A stretch of DNA of 64,000 nucleotides from Linum tenue (lineage: Eukaryota; Streptophyta; Magnoliopsida; Malpighiales; Linaceae): contig CAMGYJ010000003.1 in NCBI GenBank assembly GCA_946122785.1, forward strand, positions 186,001 through 250,000. The letters are read 5' to 3'. Below the pieces are notes generated by a model. That model was not told where the DNA came from. It made no database searches and was given only the letters and a program-made list of their open reading frames with translations. Every line of letters begins with the position of its first letter. Position 1 is the first letter of the stretch. Below, piece by piece: positions 10,701-23,699 of this stretch. A program made the position numbers and the translations under genes.

Positions 10701-13700
10701 GATTTGTCTGAGAGTTAACTACACGGAGAGAACAATTGATGCATAATTGAAATGCTCCAAGCAAGTTGAAGGCAAACCATAACTTTAGAATTTGGTCATT
10801 ATAATAATCTTCAAGTATTGATGCTTCTAAGAACTATCATGTCCAACCCCCACTTATACAACTACGTAGCCATAGTAATTAGTTGTATAATGAGAAATAT
10901 TACAAAGAAAACTACATAAACAACCAATGTAAGTAAATATTAAAACTAACAACTGATAAAACTTAAAATCTCTCTATTGGTATAAATGTATCTATTAGTA
11001 ACTACTATGCAATCGAGTATATATGATTTTTAGGCACTGAATAAAAAAAGTATAGATGGCTCACAAATGAAGACGTAGCAACTGAAGGTAGCACACAAAA
11101 ACCAAAAATAGAAAATGAGATAAGAAAAAAGGCGAGAAAAGGTCAAACAAAGAAAAAGCCCACATAGGAATACCTCGCTAGCTTTAGGGACTCTCTGCCA
11201 CAACAAACAACCTTCTTAAAAATCTAACACCCTGAGACATCAAACAAACCTCCCACGACACTAATGTATGGCATTCCTATTGTCCAATAGGTTTTCCCAA
11301 TTTAGACTTCTAAATAAATGGACTTTTCACCATTAAACCAAAACTCACAATCATTAACAGTTAATGCAAAGACATACATTTCTGAGGCCAATCACATCAT
11401 TTAAGCATAATTTTTAGTTGAAAAGAACAACTAAGTATTTAGCTAAATGATATAGTAGAATGGACACAATCTGCTACCTACTAATGATATAAACGTGTAC
11501 CGGTACCATCGTTGTATCCTGACTTGCCATTTGCAACGGGCACTTTGAAAGACAGCTGCATTTTAGAGAATAAACACCCATAAGGGCGTTACGAAACCAA
11601 GCTTAATCCAAAATCTTCATATTCCACTTCGAAGACTCCATTTTCAAAAATAAGAGAGTTTAACATGTCAAATCACTCATTTGAAAAATCTCAAACAACT
11701 ATTAATCAATGCAATATAAAGGCACGTTCCAAATTATGTACTTGTAGGAATAATCCCAAATAATTATCAATTAATGCCCCAACTACCTAATGTGCAGAAT
11801 AGCCCTGGAGCTGTGCTGTTGTTTGCGTTGGTCTACCTTCAAACATAACATAGTTGCATCACGAACCAAAGCAATTAAGCAAAAATCTTCATATTCCAAG
11901 TAGAATGACTCAATTCAATTTGGCCAACGCTTTATACATATTGTTTACCCCTGGACCTGTTGCACTTGCGCCTTCAGATCTTCGTGAACACAATACAATT
12001 GCAGAGAGGAGGCTGTCAACGGAATAAAAATTGTTAATTAAGTGAATCACCATACAACTAAACAAATGTGCTCTTCTTGATTAGCTATCAAAATAGTGGG
12101 GGTCGCTACAATTGTAGATATTAGGTTTCAGTGAGAACTTTGAGTACATGAGGAGATATTTTGTAGTGGAGGAGATGACCCGGTGAGTAGAATAGGAAGA
12201 TTTGGAGAGGCTGCAATGGGCAAAGCAGTTAAAATCGAGATTTTACCTAAAATGGAAAACTGGGGTAAAATCAAAATCGTATAATCGAATCGTAAAATTG
12301 TAGGATTTTAAGTACCATATAGAACATAGCATATAAGAATATTAATAAGGTAAATTAAAATGATAATTCAGAAGTTTTTTTTTCCATAAGATAATTCTCA
12401 AGATTAATGTTCCAAAATCACTATTTTAATTATTATTTAATGTGTAACTCAAAATAATTCATGATGAAGGGATATAGTTCATGGGTTTGGCTCCTATTTT
12501 CATGTTATGTCTAGGTTGTTTAACTCAAAGTAATATTTCGACATCGTCTACTAAGTATGATTTAAAACTAAAAATAATTGAACTACAATAAAATAAGTAA
12601 TGTTAGTGGCTTGGTACAAATAAATTCATTAATAAATTAATTAGTTAATAATGATGTTAGTTCTTACATACTTCCAATATTAGGACAGGTGTTTTATCAA
12701 TAAGTTAAATGGGGTGAAGGGAAAGAGATTAACCGAACCCTAATTTGGTTATTTTTATTATTTTTGAATATTTTTCTAATAGAAAAATATCTGAGAAGAT
12801 TCCATTGCCCTTTCCGCTGAAACAGTTATACTTATTTTAAATTGGCTCAAACCACCTATTTTGTTCTCTTACGATCAAAATCCCGATTTTAAGGTCCACC
12901 GATTTTATAGTAAAATCAAGATCGGAATCCCTAAGTAAAATCCTAAAATCCTACGATTTTACGATCAAAATCCCGAATTTGACTGCATTGGTGATGGGTG
13001 CACGATTAGTGGGTCAAATAACAGTTTGGGCGCGTTTAAATGAAAACATATTTTTACTTTCGTGCTCAACAGACCGACAACACTGACATCTTCTAAATTT
13101 ACCCCTAAAAAATTGCTCTGTACGCATCAAATTTGAAATGGAATCCCTCTTTTCTCATTTCACATTTATATGATGTGTAGATTGTGATGAGTGTAGATGT
13201 AGACCTGTCATTGTCCTACAAATTCATTAACACGCCAAAAAGTGGTGAAATGAGCCACCCTGTTAAACACAATCTTGTATAATGATCATTGGATCCAATC
13301 ATGCCAGATTATGAAGAAGTTTAAAATGTAGCGGTTATCCCGACTAAAACATTAAAAGAACCAGTCTCATATAGTTTGCACAAAGATATAATTTCTCCAT
13401 AGTAATTCTGAAAAATAATATTAATTTAAGAAGTCGATATTGCTTCTACATGTTTAATATTGCAATTCGATATGCAATATTCGAACCAGTGATATTTGGG
13501 CTGCAATTTTAGGATTATTGTATATTTATAAAATAGATAGAAATTTAAATTAAGTATTAAACTACAACTAAAATAATCAAAGTATTAAAACACCAAATAA
13601 GTACTTACGGGAGATTCAGTGGCCAACTAATCGTTAAAAAAGTCATATGATTTTCATAATTTAGGTTCGTGTATGTTTGAATTTAAATAGATACAACAAA

Positions 13701-14310
13701 TATACTTAGTGTGATTGGTTATGATCCTTGCTTGCCTTTAAAGAGACCAAGGTTCAAATCCCAGTGAATGCCTTTTTTATGAATAAATAAATAAGAAAAT
13801 AAGCAATTGTGAAGACCAAAATGTCCTTCCTATAATCACTCTCGTTGCAGGAAATTTGAAATGGAGCAATAGTTTTCATCATTCGGCTTTTATTTATTAT
13901 CTAGATTAGGTAGGGTGAGCGCGTGGATGGTTAATTCGCGGATATATATCGATTCACCCGCAAATAATCCGACCCGCAAGCAGTGGGTGATTGATGCATG
14001 TAGATTGTGGATTGATAAATCTCCCACCCGCACTTACGTGAGTGGGTGGTGGATGGATTGCGGGTCACCTGAATGACCCGCAACCTATTTTCACATGAAA
14101 AAAAATATTATTTTGACTACTATTATTGGTTATTGCGTTGTGTAATATCCATTAGATTTTGGATATGAGAATGCAAATTATTGTTAATATCCATTAAATA
14201 TTGGATGAAAACTTTAAATTATTAATCTTATCAAAATCACAAAATGCATAAGTTTTCTCTACACAATTGGTTAATAGAGTATTAAAATTGTTTTATGCAA
14301 ATACTACATG
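7770..14310. other. Long non-coding stretch
   Basis: Only short chance frames are present. A foldback with repeated ATTTTA/GATTTTAC words spans about 12230-13000 (separate entry). About 13740-13780 holds a short tRNA-like word (GGTTCAAATCCC). About 9550-9600 has a GGCCCGTTGGCCGG palindrome. No exon structure was recognised. Confidence 0.5.
12228..13000. repeat. Foldback element with GATTTTA-rich ends
   Basis: The left end reads GCAGTTAAAATCGAGATTTTA and the right end, reversed, GCAGTCAAATTCGGGATTTTG. Subterminal words such as AAAATCGTA and GGATTTTA repeat on both sides. The ends match imperfectly and no clean target duplication is visible, so this is probably an old non-autonomous DNA element. 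Confidence 0.45.
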
Positions 14311-14320
14311 AATTCACTTA

Positions 14321-16169
14321 GGGGTCATTTGGATTAAGGTTTGTAGTGAGTGATTTGTGAGGGATTTTAAAACAATCTCTCATTATGCAGGATTTTAATA
14401 CAATCATGTGTTTGGCAAAACGAGAGATTGTGAGTATTAGAGATTTCAAAATCTCTCATATGCAGGTTTTTAAAATAGCTTATGGGTATCAGCTATTTTA
14501 CAATCCCTTGTTTATTATTGTATTTTTCCATAGCCTACCCTCCATCTTGAATTATACCTCTTCTCAGATCAGCTTTCGACTTCTTCTTCTTTCTTTCTAC
14601 GACCATCCTCAGCCAACAAGAACAGTGAAATAATCACTGACCTCCGACGACAAAGGATAAGGATTGCGGCGAATGTCATTAAAGGGAAGCTAGGATCTCC
14701 CTCCCCTCCTGACCCCTACATGCGTCTTACTTCCCTGCAATTGAAGAAGGCAGCTGCTAAAGCAATCGCCGTCGACGATGATTCAGAGATGGGTTTTTGG
14801 CGACGGGGAGATTGCAGGTTTTGCGTAACTAGGTTTGTAAGGAAGAAGACGACGAGAAGAAAGGCGGAGGTTTTTTTGGCCATGAATCTGTTCAGCGGTG
14901 AAGGTTTTGTGCCGATTCCTGTTCGAATCGAACCTGGAGCCCACAACTCAACTTCTCTCGAGCACTTCTGTTCATTCCCAGCGATGGGTAGATAAGGTTT
15001 TGGGTCAATTTCATCGTCGGTTTTTGGGTTCCTTGCCAACCCCACTGTCGCTCGATGAAAACTACTCTGGTCCTAGATGCGGCGATTGCAAATGGAAGAA
15101 GATGCTACCGCAACACTCAATCGTCGACGAAAGATCTTGTTTCTGGGTTTCTTCAAGCTTCTAGAGTTGTTTGGGAGCTACGATCCGAAAATGGTGTTGA
15201 TGGGAGTTTGACGGAAAATTGGAGGCGGAGAGAGAGATTGACCCAGCAGAGATTGGACCCAAATCACATGAGAGCAGGGGCGGATACATGGAGATTTAGG
15301 GGTGTCCCGGAACACCCCTAAAATTTGGAAAAATGATTATCCAACCATCGGTAGTAGTTTGTGTATGGGTAAAAAAAATTAGTGATAGTGGGACACCCTT
15401 AAAATATGGAAAATGATTATCCAACCTCCTATAGTATTCTGCATATGAGTACAAATAATATTTAAGTGATAGGGTCTATGTGATTTGAACTTGGGAACAC
15501 TGCTACTATTAGTAAATATAGTTTCAGTTAGACTACAACTCATTTGTAGTTATGTTTTAGATCAAAATATAATAGTAAAGGACTATTCTTATTCCCAATT
15601 ATTTTCAAAACCTAACATTAAACCCAATTACGAGTTACCCTTGTCTAGTAGGATATGTCACGAGAGATGTGTTGAGCAGTGTATACACCGAATGTATTTT
15701 ATCATTCTTACATAATACCGAACAAGTTTGAAATTTTATTCTAACTTTTACTAGTTGAATATTTTCACATTTAATAATTATTTGATTTAATTTTTAATTT
15801 TTAATTGTTTTTGAAGAGGACACCCCTATTTAAAATTCCTGAATCCGCCACTGCATGAGAGACGCCTTCATTAATAGTGGGATTTGTTGATTCTTCACCT
15901 CTGCTCCTCAGGCGAACGTGGCCGGGGATTTTCGTATTGAACAGCGGCATCCGGGGATTGATGGAGGAAATCCGGCAGAGAAGATGAGAGGATGAAGAAG
16001 GAACGAAGAAAAAGGGGTAAAAGAGTAATTGAGCTAAATTTGGTTAAATCTCCGATTCATTGCCAAACAAAGAATTGAGCTAAATCCCATGTCCTAAATT
16101 TCCAGGGTTTTTAATTAGAGATTTGGGCCTCAAATCTCTCATTTTAAAATTCTTAATCTAAACGACCCC
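14321..16169. mobile_element. Non-autonomous PIF/Harbinger-type element (1849 bp)
   Basis: Ends are GGGGTCATTTGGATTAAG and, reversed, GGGGTCGTTTAGATTAAG (16 of 18 matching), flanked by the 3-bp target TTA on both sides (14318-14320 and 16170-16172). TTA duplication with GGGG(C/T)C-type ends is diagnostic for PIF/Harbinger. No transposase is seen inside. The interior holds short GC-richer frames at about 14720-15270, possibly captured host sequence, and is split by a hAT at 15275. Confidence 0.8.
15275..15853. mobile_element. Non-autonomous hAT element (579 bp) nested in the Harbinger-type element
   Basis: Ends are CAGGGGCGGATACA and, reversed, CAGTGGCGGATTCA. The 8-bp target CATGAGAG is perfect on both sides (15267-15274 and 15854-15861). 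Inside, a segment of about 38 bp starting GGGACACCC is repeated about 87 bp apart (about 15303 and 15390). There is no coding capacity. Confidence 0.9.
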
Positions 16170-16509
16170 TTAAGAAAAAGGGAGAAGTTTTTAAATTGGT
16201 AAAGTCTTACTAATTTACTATGAACTTATTATAAATTTTAGTCAGCTTTCTTAATAGCTAGTTGGGGAATTGCTTTTGCGGGTTAACCCACGACCTAACC
16301 GTACTCATTCGTCACTCACCCAACCTGACCCGCAGAAGAATGTGGATGAATTGCAGGTCACAATTATTCCAACTCGCTAATAAGCGGGTGGGTCAATTTG
16401 AAACAAAAAACCACCCAACCCGCCCATTGCCCACCCCTAGTTGGACGGTTCTTATGTTAAAATACATTCATCCAAGATTTTGGCATGTGATTGAAAAAAT
16501 TATCCACAC

Positions 16510-17959
16510 TAGGGATGGCAATGGGTCGGATACGGTGCGGATACCCTATATCCGTTGCCCACCATTCCTGCCCGCGGGTTGTACCCGTGCCCGGCCCACT
16601 AAGCTAAACGGGCATAAAATCGAGACCAAGCCCAAACCCAGTCGGACATCGGTTAGCCCGCGGGTAAGGGGCTGCCCGCCAACACCTAATGAAACACAGC
16701 AAAAAATCATCAACTAACCTAAACCTGTATATAATAAATGAACTCAAATATGAAGGAAAAACAAAAACATAATGCATTCCACTATAAACCTGTCTGGAAA
16801 CCCCAAAACCAGCACTATTCCAGCATTATTCACGAATTGCAAACCCCAAAACCTGTCTGGAAATAGAGGATTCTAACCTTAAAATTAAAACACCACAGAA
16901 CAGAACTTGTGAAAACTAAGAAGTAAAGTCTTAAAGTCTGAATAAATAAGCAGAAACCAGCAACATCATTCTTCAAGCAGCAAGCAGCAACCTTAAAATA
17001 CCACAGAACACAATCTAAAAGCCAAAAATAAATAAGCAGCAACCAGCAAGCCAGCAACAATCATTCTTCAAGGCGCCAGACCCATATCAGGCCAGCAGCA
17101 ACCCAACATCAACCCAGCAGCAACCCAGCAGCCCAGCATGGACAAAATCTGCAATGGACAGTTTCATTAAACATTCAACACTTGATACTGATGCATTTTT
17201 CGTATAGGAAACTTAGAGCTCAAAAGTTAAAACACCAACCATGAGCTAGTCCAGCAGGTTGACCTCAGCAGCAACATCTTCATCTCCTCTCTGCTCCCCC
17301 TGAGTTCCAGCTCCATCTGTTACAAAGCAATGTATTTAGTAAAGAACAGATGAACATAATAACGAATTCGTCATCTATTTATACATCTACAACAAGCAAA
17401 AGTGAATTAAGGTAACAAAAAAAAAAAAAGAATACTTATCTCGATCTAGCCATCTGGGAAAGAAATCGTTCGCATGCAAGATTGAGATTGACGAGTCGAA
17501 GGGGATTTCTATCGATCGAGACATTTTAGGTGGTTGTAGTGTTGGTAAACAACAAGATATGGGCTTTCTTGTCATGGGATAGTCGATTTTCGAGTAAGAA
17601 TCGAAGAGAAAGGAGGAGAAATCACCGGGAACGAGTGGATTTTTTGCTGAAAATCGGCGATTCTCGCGATTTCTACTGAGAAAAATGGGGGAAGAAAGAG
17701 GAAGGCGGCTGCTGAAATGAGTTTCCTCTAACCCTAGCTGAAAAAAGGCTCTTTATACCTAGGCTTGCTCGTCGTCGTTTTGCTCCCGGGCCGGATACGG
17801 GGCGGGTACCACAGCATCCGTCCCCAGCCCGTCACCGAGCCACGCGGGCCGCGGGTCTGCCCGACTCCGCCAACTAAACCGCTCTCGCGGGTTTCGGCCC
17901 ATTCCACACGGGCGGGCCCTAGCGGATACCCAAAGCCCGCGGGCTGATTGCCATCCCTA
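16510..17959. mobile_element. Non-autonomous hAT element (1450 bp)
   Basis: Perfect 12-bp terminal inverted repeats TAGGGATGGCAA/TTGCCATCCCTA, flanked by the perfect 8-bp target duplication ATCCACAC (16502-16509 and 17960-17967). Subterminal regions are rich in CGGGTA/CCCGCGGG words. The middle contains CAGCAGCAACC-type repeats at about 17085-17140. No transposase frame is visible. Confidence 0.92.
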
Positions 17960-17969
17960 ATCCACACCA

Positions 17970-20040
17970 GCTATTTTTATCGCTATGGGTGCGGTGATGG
18001 CAGATGGTGGGTGAATTTGGCGGTTTTGTTTGATTAATTTTTAAAATAATTATAAGATCGTTATGGTACATGAAAGCTTTCAATAAGCTACTTAGAATAT
18101 CAAAGCTACAAAACTCAAAAATATTGATAACCATTACGCGTAGTTTATTGCATAATTTAACATCAATCATCTCATTTACTAATTACCAACAAATATTTAT
18201 AGAATGTTATTATATTTTTAACTAATTGATGTATACTTTTATGCTGTAACTTATAAAAAAAAATATCATTTAATTGAACCAATTACGAATGGCATTTTTT
18301 AGATATATAAAAAAATAGGTTAATTGGGTTGGTTATAGTCGGATGAATTCGAGTGAATATAGTGTCCATTCACTAAAAAACAATTGTTGAGTGGACCTAA
18401 CACAGGTTGAAAACTAACTGTAAAACCGCTAGACAAACCCTCATTCGCCCACTCTTGTCATGAATCGGGGGATTGCGGACGAGAATATTAGAGCATTTAT
18501 AATCAGCCACAAAAAAGATGACTCACATCCACCTTAGTCGTGTCTTTCTCCCTGTTGATGATCTCCCGCAGCAGCAATTCAGCACCTCGCTCGGTCGGAT
18601 TCCACCATCAGGGATCCAAAGTACCCTTTGTTTTCGGATTCCATAAGATTCTGCTTCTACTGCGTGGCAGAATCTTCCATTTATCCAGCTGATATCAAAG
18701 CAAAGAGATCAGAAGTACTCTATGAAGAAATTAATCAAGGGAGATGAATGACAAATATGAGGTAACGTAACTAATTAGGGAGAAATATATTATAACAGAA
18801 TTGACTGCCAACAACAAGAAAGAAAGGCAGTTAAAATGTGCGTAACCAACCAGTGACGGTAAAAATGATGATAACATTAACCAGGGCCCATGTTTGGAGA
18901 AAACAAGGAGATTGTCTCGAATAAGGGGGAAACATTGTGCCTTTCTTTAGTACTTTAGATTCTAATTTGTACCCAACAAGAAGTACGATTGCAAGAATCA
19001 CACAAGAAGTTTGTTATAACTATATGTTCTACCGGGAAAAGCAACGACGTCACGTTGCTCAATAACCACGAGCCAATTAGCATATATAAGTTGCATCGAA
19101 ATCCCGACAAATCGATAAAAAAAAAAAATCCTCAAAGATGTTATCAACCAACGAATTTCAATACTACGAATTGTTGTGAGATGTATATGTATGGATATTA
19201 ACTCACGGGCTTCAAGTCTGCAGTATATTATGTGTTTTAGGACAACGGTTAATTAATATTGGGATCACAAGGAGTTGAACAAGTGACCTCAATGAGAAAC
19301 AAGCTCTAATATCAAGTCACAAACCAAATGGTTTCATATAACTCGAGTTATTAGGAGAGACCCATATATGAATCTTAATCACTTCCTTATAGAACTTCAT
19401 AGACAAATATGTGCTTCAATACGTCTCGGTATTGACCAAACAACAACGAACTTGTTATCTAATATTTTGTTTTGTGTCAAGTAAAATAAGACCATTAGAT
19501 GCATGGTTAACGGCTAGACAACTAAATCTTCTTAATTTTGTCCCACGCGGTATAAATCGAGATGGCAAATGAGTTGGATCGTTATGTAGATATTTACAAG
19601 TTGAGTTTAAGTTTATTCGAAACCAAACCAGAATCTTTAGTTTAGTCACTTAGTGTAATCATGACTAACGATTAAAGCTAGAGAAGTTAGTTATTCGGTA
19701 AACCTAGCTATGGTACGATGAGAACTATAAGTAATTCCGTTGCTCAACTAGAAAGAGGCAAAGCATGCCAAGTTAGTTAATAACTAACAGCGGTGGTGAA
19801 AACTATGCAGTAGATTCCTCCTTTCTCGTTAGTTGAAGGAAAAGATTCGGTGGTGAAGATAACTAGAGCAGTAAAAACAGAACATATAACTGCCAAAAAT
19901 CAACAACGTTAGTTACTTAGCTTGTCTAGAGAAATACTCACGTTTTTTTGTAGGCAACAATCAGTCCAATTTTTACCGATCTTTGAATTTCCCGAGATTC
20001 GGGAGCACTTCAGCTAACCTCACTCACCATTGTAATTTCA
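17970..20040. other. Non-coding stretch
   Basis: No gene is supported. About 19215-19345 resembles the tRNA-like dispersed repeat seen near 23.4-24 kb (ACAACGGTTAATTAATATTGGGATC, GGAGTTGAACAAGTGACCTC, ACTCGAGTTATTAGGAG). Otherwise AT-rich sequence. Confidence 0.45.
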
Positions 20041-20049
20041 TTTGCTCAC

Positions 20050-20057
20050 TATATAAA
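20050..20057 (+). promoter_or_regulatory. TATA box of the gene at 20246
   Basis: TATATAAA lies about 190 bp upstream of the ATG, followed by a purine-rich leader. Confidence 0.55.
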
Positions 20058-20245
20058 GGACCGTTTAGAGAGTGTGCAAAAAAAAAGCATCCGATCCAAA
20101 GATCTATCAAGCAAGCACCACAAAGAAGTAACATCCCAAAACTCGAGATTCGTACCAATATTCTCTCGCGTAGATCAACGGAAAGAAGTAACATCGCGCG
20201 ATCGAATCGGTAGAAAGAAAGAGGGTCGGGGATCGGAAAAGGAGG

Positions 20246-20584
20246 ATGGCGAATGCGATATCGAACATGCTGGCTCATTGCGTAGCTGGCATGAGCTCCA
20301 GCTTGTCGATCCACGACACGGTGATTGAAAGAAGACCATATCATAAGAATTGTGAGTGCGCGCTTCACAAATTGAAAGGTAACTGTTCTCATATCTGGTC
20401 TGCACAGACGAATGTATCGTTTTCGAAGAAGAGGATATCGGGTTCATTGGCCATGGCAGTTTCTTCCAGCAGCTTGATTCATTCACAATCTTCATCAGTA
20501 CATGTTGAGTCATCTAGTGGAATTAAAGAAGATAGCGAATTGGGTAGAGAGAATAGAGGGGAATTAAGCTTAGGAGGTTGCTAA
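20246..20584 (+). CDS. Small RRPYHxxCxCALH-family protein (112 aa), function unknown
   Basis: Single-exon frame of 112 residues starting MANAISNMLAHCVAGMSSS. The conserved core TVIERRPYHKNCECALHKLK falls at about residues 25-44, preceded by SLSIHD. A basic region (FSKKRISGSLAMAVSSSS) and a Ser-rich tail follow. There is no signal peptide or membrane helix. It is closest in this window to the 85-aa genes at 24564 and 30837, sharing SLSI-x-DTVIERRPYHKNCECALHKLKG, but has a longer tail. A TATA box and leader lie upstream. Confidence 0.88.
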   Translation: MANAISNMLAHCVAGMSSSLSIHDTVIERRPYHKNCECALHKLKGNCSHIWSAQTNVSFSKKRISGSLAMAVSSSSLIHSQSSSVHVESSSGIKEDSELGRENRGELSLGGC

Positions 20585-20639
20585 AAAAATTCCCCCCTTT
20601 CGCAAGCAAGCTATGTAGGTTGATAAATGATGATGTAAT

Positions 20640-22130
20640 GCAAGAAAGCCGTTCTAATGCTTTTTTGTAAGTTTTGTGATTGAATCAAATACAAACCAGA
20701 AGTTTATTACTTCAAATTTTATATAAAGTTCTCAATAGTAGTTGTGAAAATTTTGAATAGAGATGAAAGTACCACTTTATAATAAGCGCAAATTCGTGTT
20801 GTCCGATAGTGTCTCAATATGTATTTTTGTTATCTAAACTAAGGGTTAATTGCACCCGATGGCACTTAAGTGCTAATAATGTTGCAGGGTTAGCACTTAA
20901 ACAGATTTTGTTGCAACTAATCCCCTTACCTAAGTTTCCGGTTGCAAAGCTACCAGTTCCCTCGCCTTGTGCAAAGTGCATTGTTTGTCCTTCAGAATGA
21001 CTGCTCTGTCGTGGTGGAAGACAAGTTGAATTGAAGCTTTGACTGCCTTGCTGGGATGGGAAAGAAGTAGTTTCAGCTTGACTTAAGAAATGTCCTGCCT
21101 GCTTGTCCTAGCAAATTACGTATTTGGTACCTGCCGTTACTTCCGTCGACGGAACTAGGTTTCATTTCTCATGGCTACAGCCATTTGGTCATCGATCATT
21201 GATACATGTTTGGTGGACGAAGCCATTATGATGATATTAGTGTAGGGGTGGGTACGGGTCAACTCGGTTCAGAACCGGATCGAATAGAATTAGGACTAGA
21301 CAAAAAATAAATGAAAATGAGGATTAGAATCGGACTAAAGTATGTTTTGTTCATTTGATTCTTCGTCTGGTCCATATAATATTCCAGTCCTTTTTTTTGC
21401 CATATTTAATATAATTCATAGGATCAAAATTGAATCAAAATATATCAGATCATATTCTTTTCTATCCAAATATCTATTCAGTATCTTTTTACTTTCTTTC
21501 TTCATGGGATGAGTTGGGGTGCCTCTCATATGCCAAGAGTTTGTTTAATGACTTGTTTTAAATGTCAAATAATTTTTACTATTCATTATAAAAAACTGTA
21601 TTTGAAGTCCGGAAGTTTGGTGGAGCTCAAGTCTTTTGACTCATAACTCGATTCGAACAAAAATAAAATAAAACTAGCTTTGTAATTTGTTCGTAGTTAA
21701 TAAGTCAATGATTTTTATTTGGTGACGTAAACAATACATGCTTTAAGTTAAAAATCCTTTCGATCAATCAAGAAATATTGACTGTTACTCAATCTTAATT
21801 ATAATCAATATGTGTTGACATTTCTCAACATTTAGCATACCAACTAATGATAGTTCAACTATCTAATTTCGAATCATGTCCTCTATGGTTAGTGTACAAG
21901 TTTTGGTGTATGATCTTGTGTCAAAATTTGTGAATCAAGACACAATTAGTTTGCTATCTTGTATATTATGCATCGATCTTCACTACTTATTGAAGAATCA
22001 TATTACACATTCGAGTTGAGAGAACTTCGAATCAAGCTATGATCTCAATATCCATAGTTGAAGTTATACGTCATAATGTGCTAACAATTACCGAATCAAA
22101 TGATTTCGCGATTGACACATTGTCCACCAC
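20640..22130. other. Non-coding stretch
   Basis: No gene is supported. GTAGGGGTGGGTACGGGTC at about 21242 looks like one end of a hAT element, but no partner end or target duplication was found. Confidence 0.45.
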
Positions 22131-22687
22131 GACCTATGTTAGTTAACTATGGAGGGGAAACTTTGGACCGATTGTTCCCACCAACTAACCTTGAATATAG
22201 ATTCCTCCAAGAGTACCGGCATAATTAGTCCTCGGATTTGGAAAGTTCTAATTATTTCATCATATTTTTTTTAGAAATATCAGCATTTTGTAATTTTCCT
22301 TGTTTTTGTAGTTGAATATAACAAGGTGCATTTTGCTGTATATATATAGCATATATAGCTTTCCCCGGCAGGCGGCCGGCGAACAGTTTAGGTACTTCAG
22401 TTCGTTAGAAGAGAAGTTAAGGTTCCTAAGTAATTAATTATTGTTAATCTCCCTACGTGGCCAACATTCCTAGCTTTTTCATCGCCTAGAAATTAAATTT
22501 AATAATAGTGATTAGCTAAAGATTCTTTGCCCACCGGCCACCCAACTTATTCCACGTACGTTTAACCTAAAATATCTTTCTGTTTTACGTTTTTATGGAC
22601 GTGGAACTAAAAATCTGTTTTGTCGTTGCAATAATGTACTTATGTAAGATAACGGTGCAAAATATGTACCTGATATATTCCAAGTTA

Positions 22688-23123
22688 GTTTATGTCTGGT
22701 CTGACTTTTAGAAGTACATTTCGGTTTTAAAAACTGAAACAGTGTCAAACCCTTCTAAAAGCTCGGCATTTGAAAAGCCAAAAAGCGCTTTTGTGTAAAA
22801 TAAAAGCATAAGCTCCGATTTGGAGCTTCTACGAAAAGCTGTTTTGAAAATACAAGATTATCATTACCATATTTTAATTTTATTTCATTTATATTATTTT
22901 AAAAATAAATAATATTATTTAATATAAAATAAATCTAACAAGATCCATTTTGACTACTTTTTATTCTTTGGAATTTTATTCGTATTACACAACCTCTCAT
23001 ATAAAAAAACACTTGTAAAAGTTTTTCAGCCAAACACTTAACTACTTTTTTTGAAAAGTACTTCTCTAAAAGCTCCAGCAAAAAACTGCTTCTACAAAAG
23101 CTACAACAGGGTCAAACTAGCCC
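22688..23123. mobile_element. MITE present only in duplication copy 1 (436 bp)
   Basis: Copy 2 reads straight through the matching site (TTAGTAGGATATC at about 29660). In copy 1 the segment is flanked by TTA on both sides (22685-22687 and 23124-23126). Its right part, reversed, reads GGGCTAGTTTGACCCTG and the interior is a partial foldback of AAAAGCTCC/GGAGCTT words. The left end is diverged. TTA targets suggest a Harbinger-type MITE. Confidence 0.65.
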
Positions 23124-23382
23124 TTAGTAGGATATCAATCCGATTCTCGACATGATATAAAAAATTATGGTGATTGTGATGTTTTGTATTCAAAATTTTA
23201 TCATTCTCAATATTTATGGTTGACTTAAGTACAAGATATGACAAACATATGTTTGAGAGAACTGGAACGATATAAGATCTATGTTAAACATCTCAAAAAA
23301 AGTTCGAGCTACTGAGATTAATTTGTGTTTTACATAAGGTATCAGAGTATATAAAGATCGAGAGATCTCGTATTCAAATCAC

Positions 23383-23690
23383 CCCAGTAAGAAAGTGGTT
23401 AAGTACCATACATGGGTCTCTTCCAACAAGTCGAGTTATTGGGACCAGTTGGGCTTATGACATGGTATCAAAGCTGGTTTGTCCGTGAGGTCACGTGTTC
23501 ATGTCCTCACGACACCCAATATTAACCGTTGTCTTCAAACACATGGTATGGTGGGCCTGTGCAAACGTCAAGCTCATGAGTTGGCTTTCGTTTGAGTGGG
23601 GGTGTAAGGAAGTGGTTAAGTAGTCTACATGGGTCTCTCCCAACAACTCGAGTTATTGGTACCAGTTGGTTTATGAATTATGACAACCCC
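23383..23690 (+). repeat. tRNA-like dispersed repeat, plus orientation
   Basis: Contains GGTATCAAAGCTGG, GTGAGGTCACGTGTTCATG, CAACAACTCGAGTTATTGG and GGCTTTCGTTTGAGTG. The same words recur at 41600-41915 (plus) and, reversed, at 23700-24000 and 29925-30225. It is absent from duplication copy 2 and so was inserted after the duplication. The tRNA-like B-box word suggests a SINE or other tRNA-derived element; no boundary or poly-A was fixed. Confidence 0.5.
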
Positions 23691-23699
23691 AACCCCCAA

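Larger units (their letters stand above)
13909..16437. mobile_element. Possible old hAT-like element enclosing the Harbinger-type element
   Basis: TAGGGTGAGCGCGTGG at about 13909 and, reversed at about 16437, CTAGGGGTGGGCAATGG resemble hAT ends. Both flanks inside carry CCACCCGC/GCGGGT words typical of related elements here. No matching 8-bp target duplication is visible, so the pairing is tentative. Confidence 0.3.

Noticed and set aside
16262..16717. 151-codon plus-strand frame
   Set aside because: It crosses the hAT boundary at 16510 and reads repeat words (CCCGCCC, GGGTGGGTC); not a gene.
21242..21300. hAT end GTAGGGGTGGGTACGGG
   Set aside because: No partner terminus or 8-bp target duplication found, so not annotated as an element.
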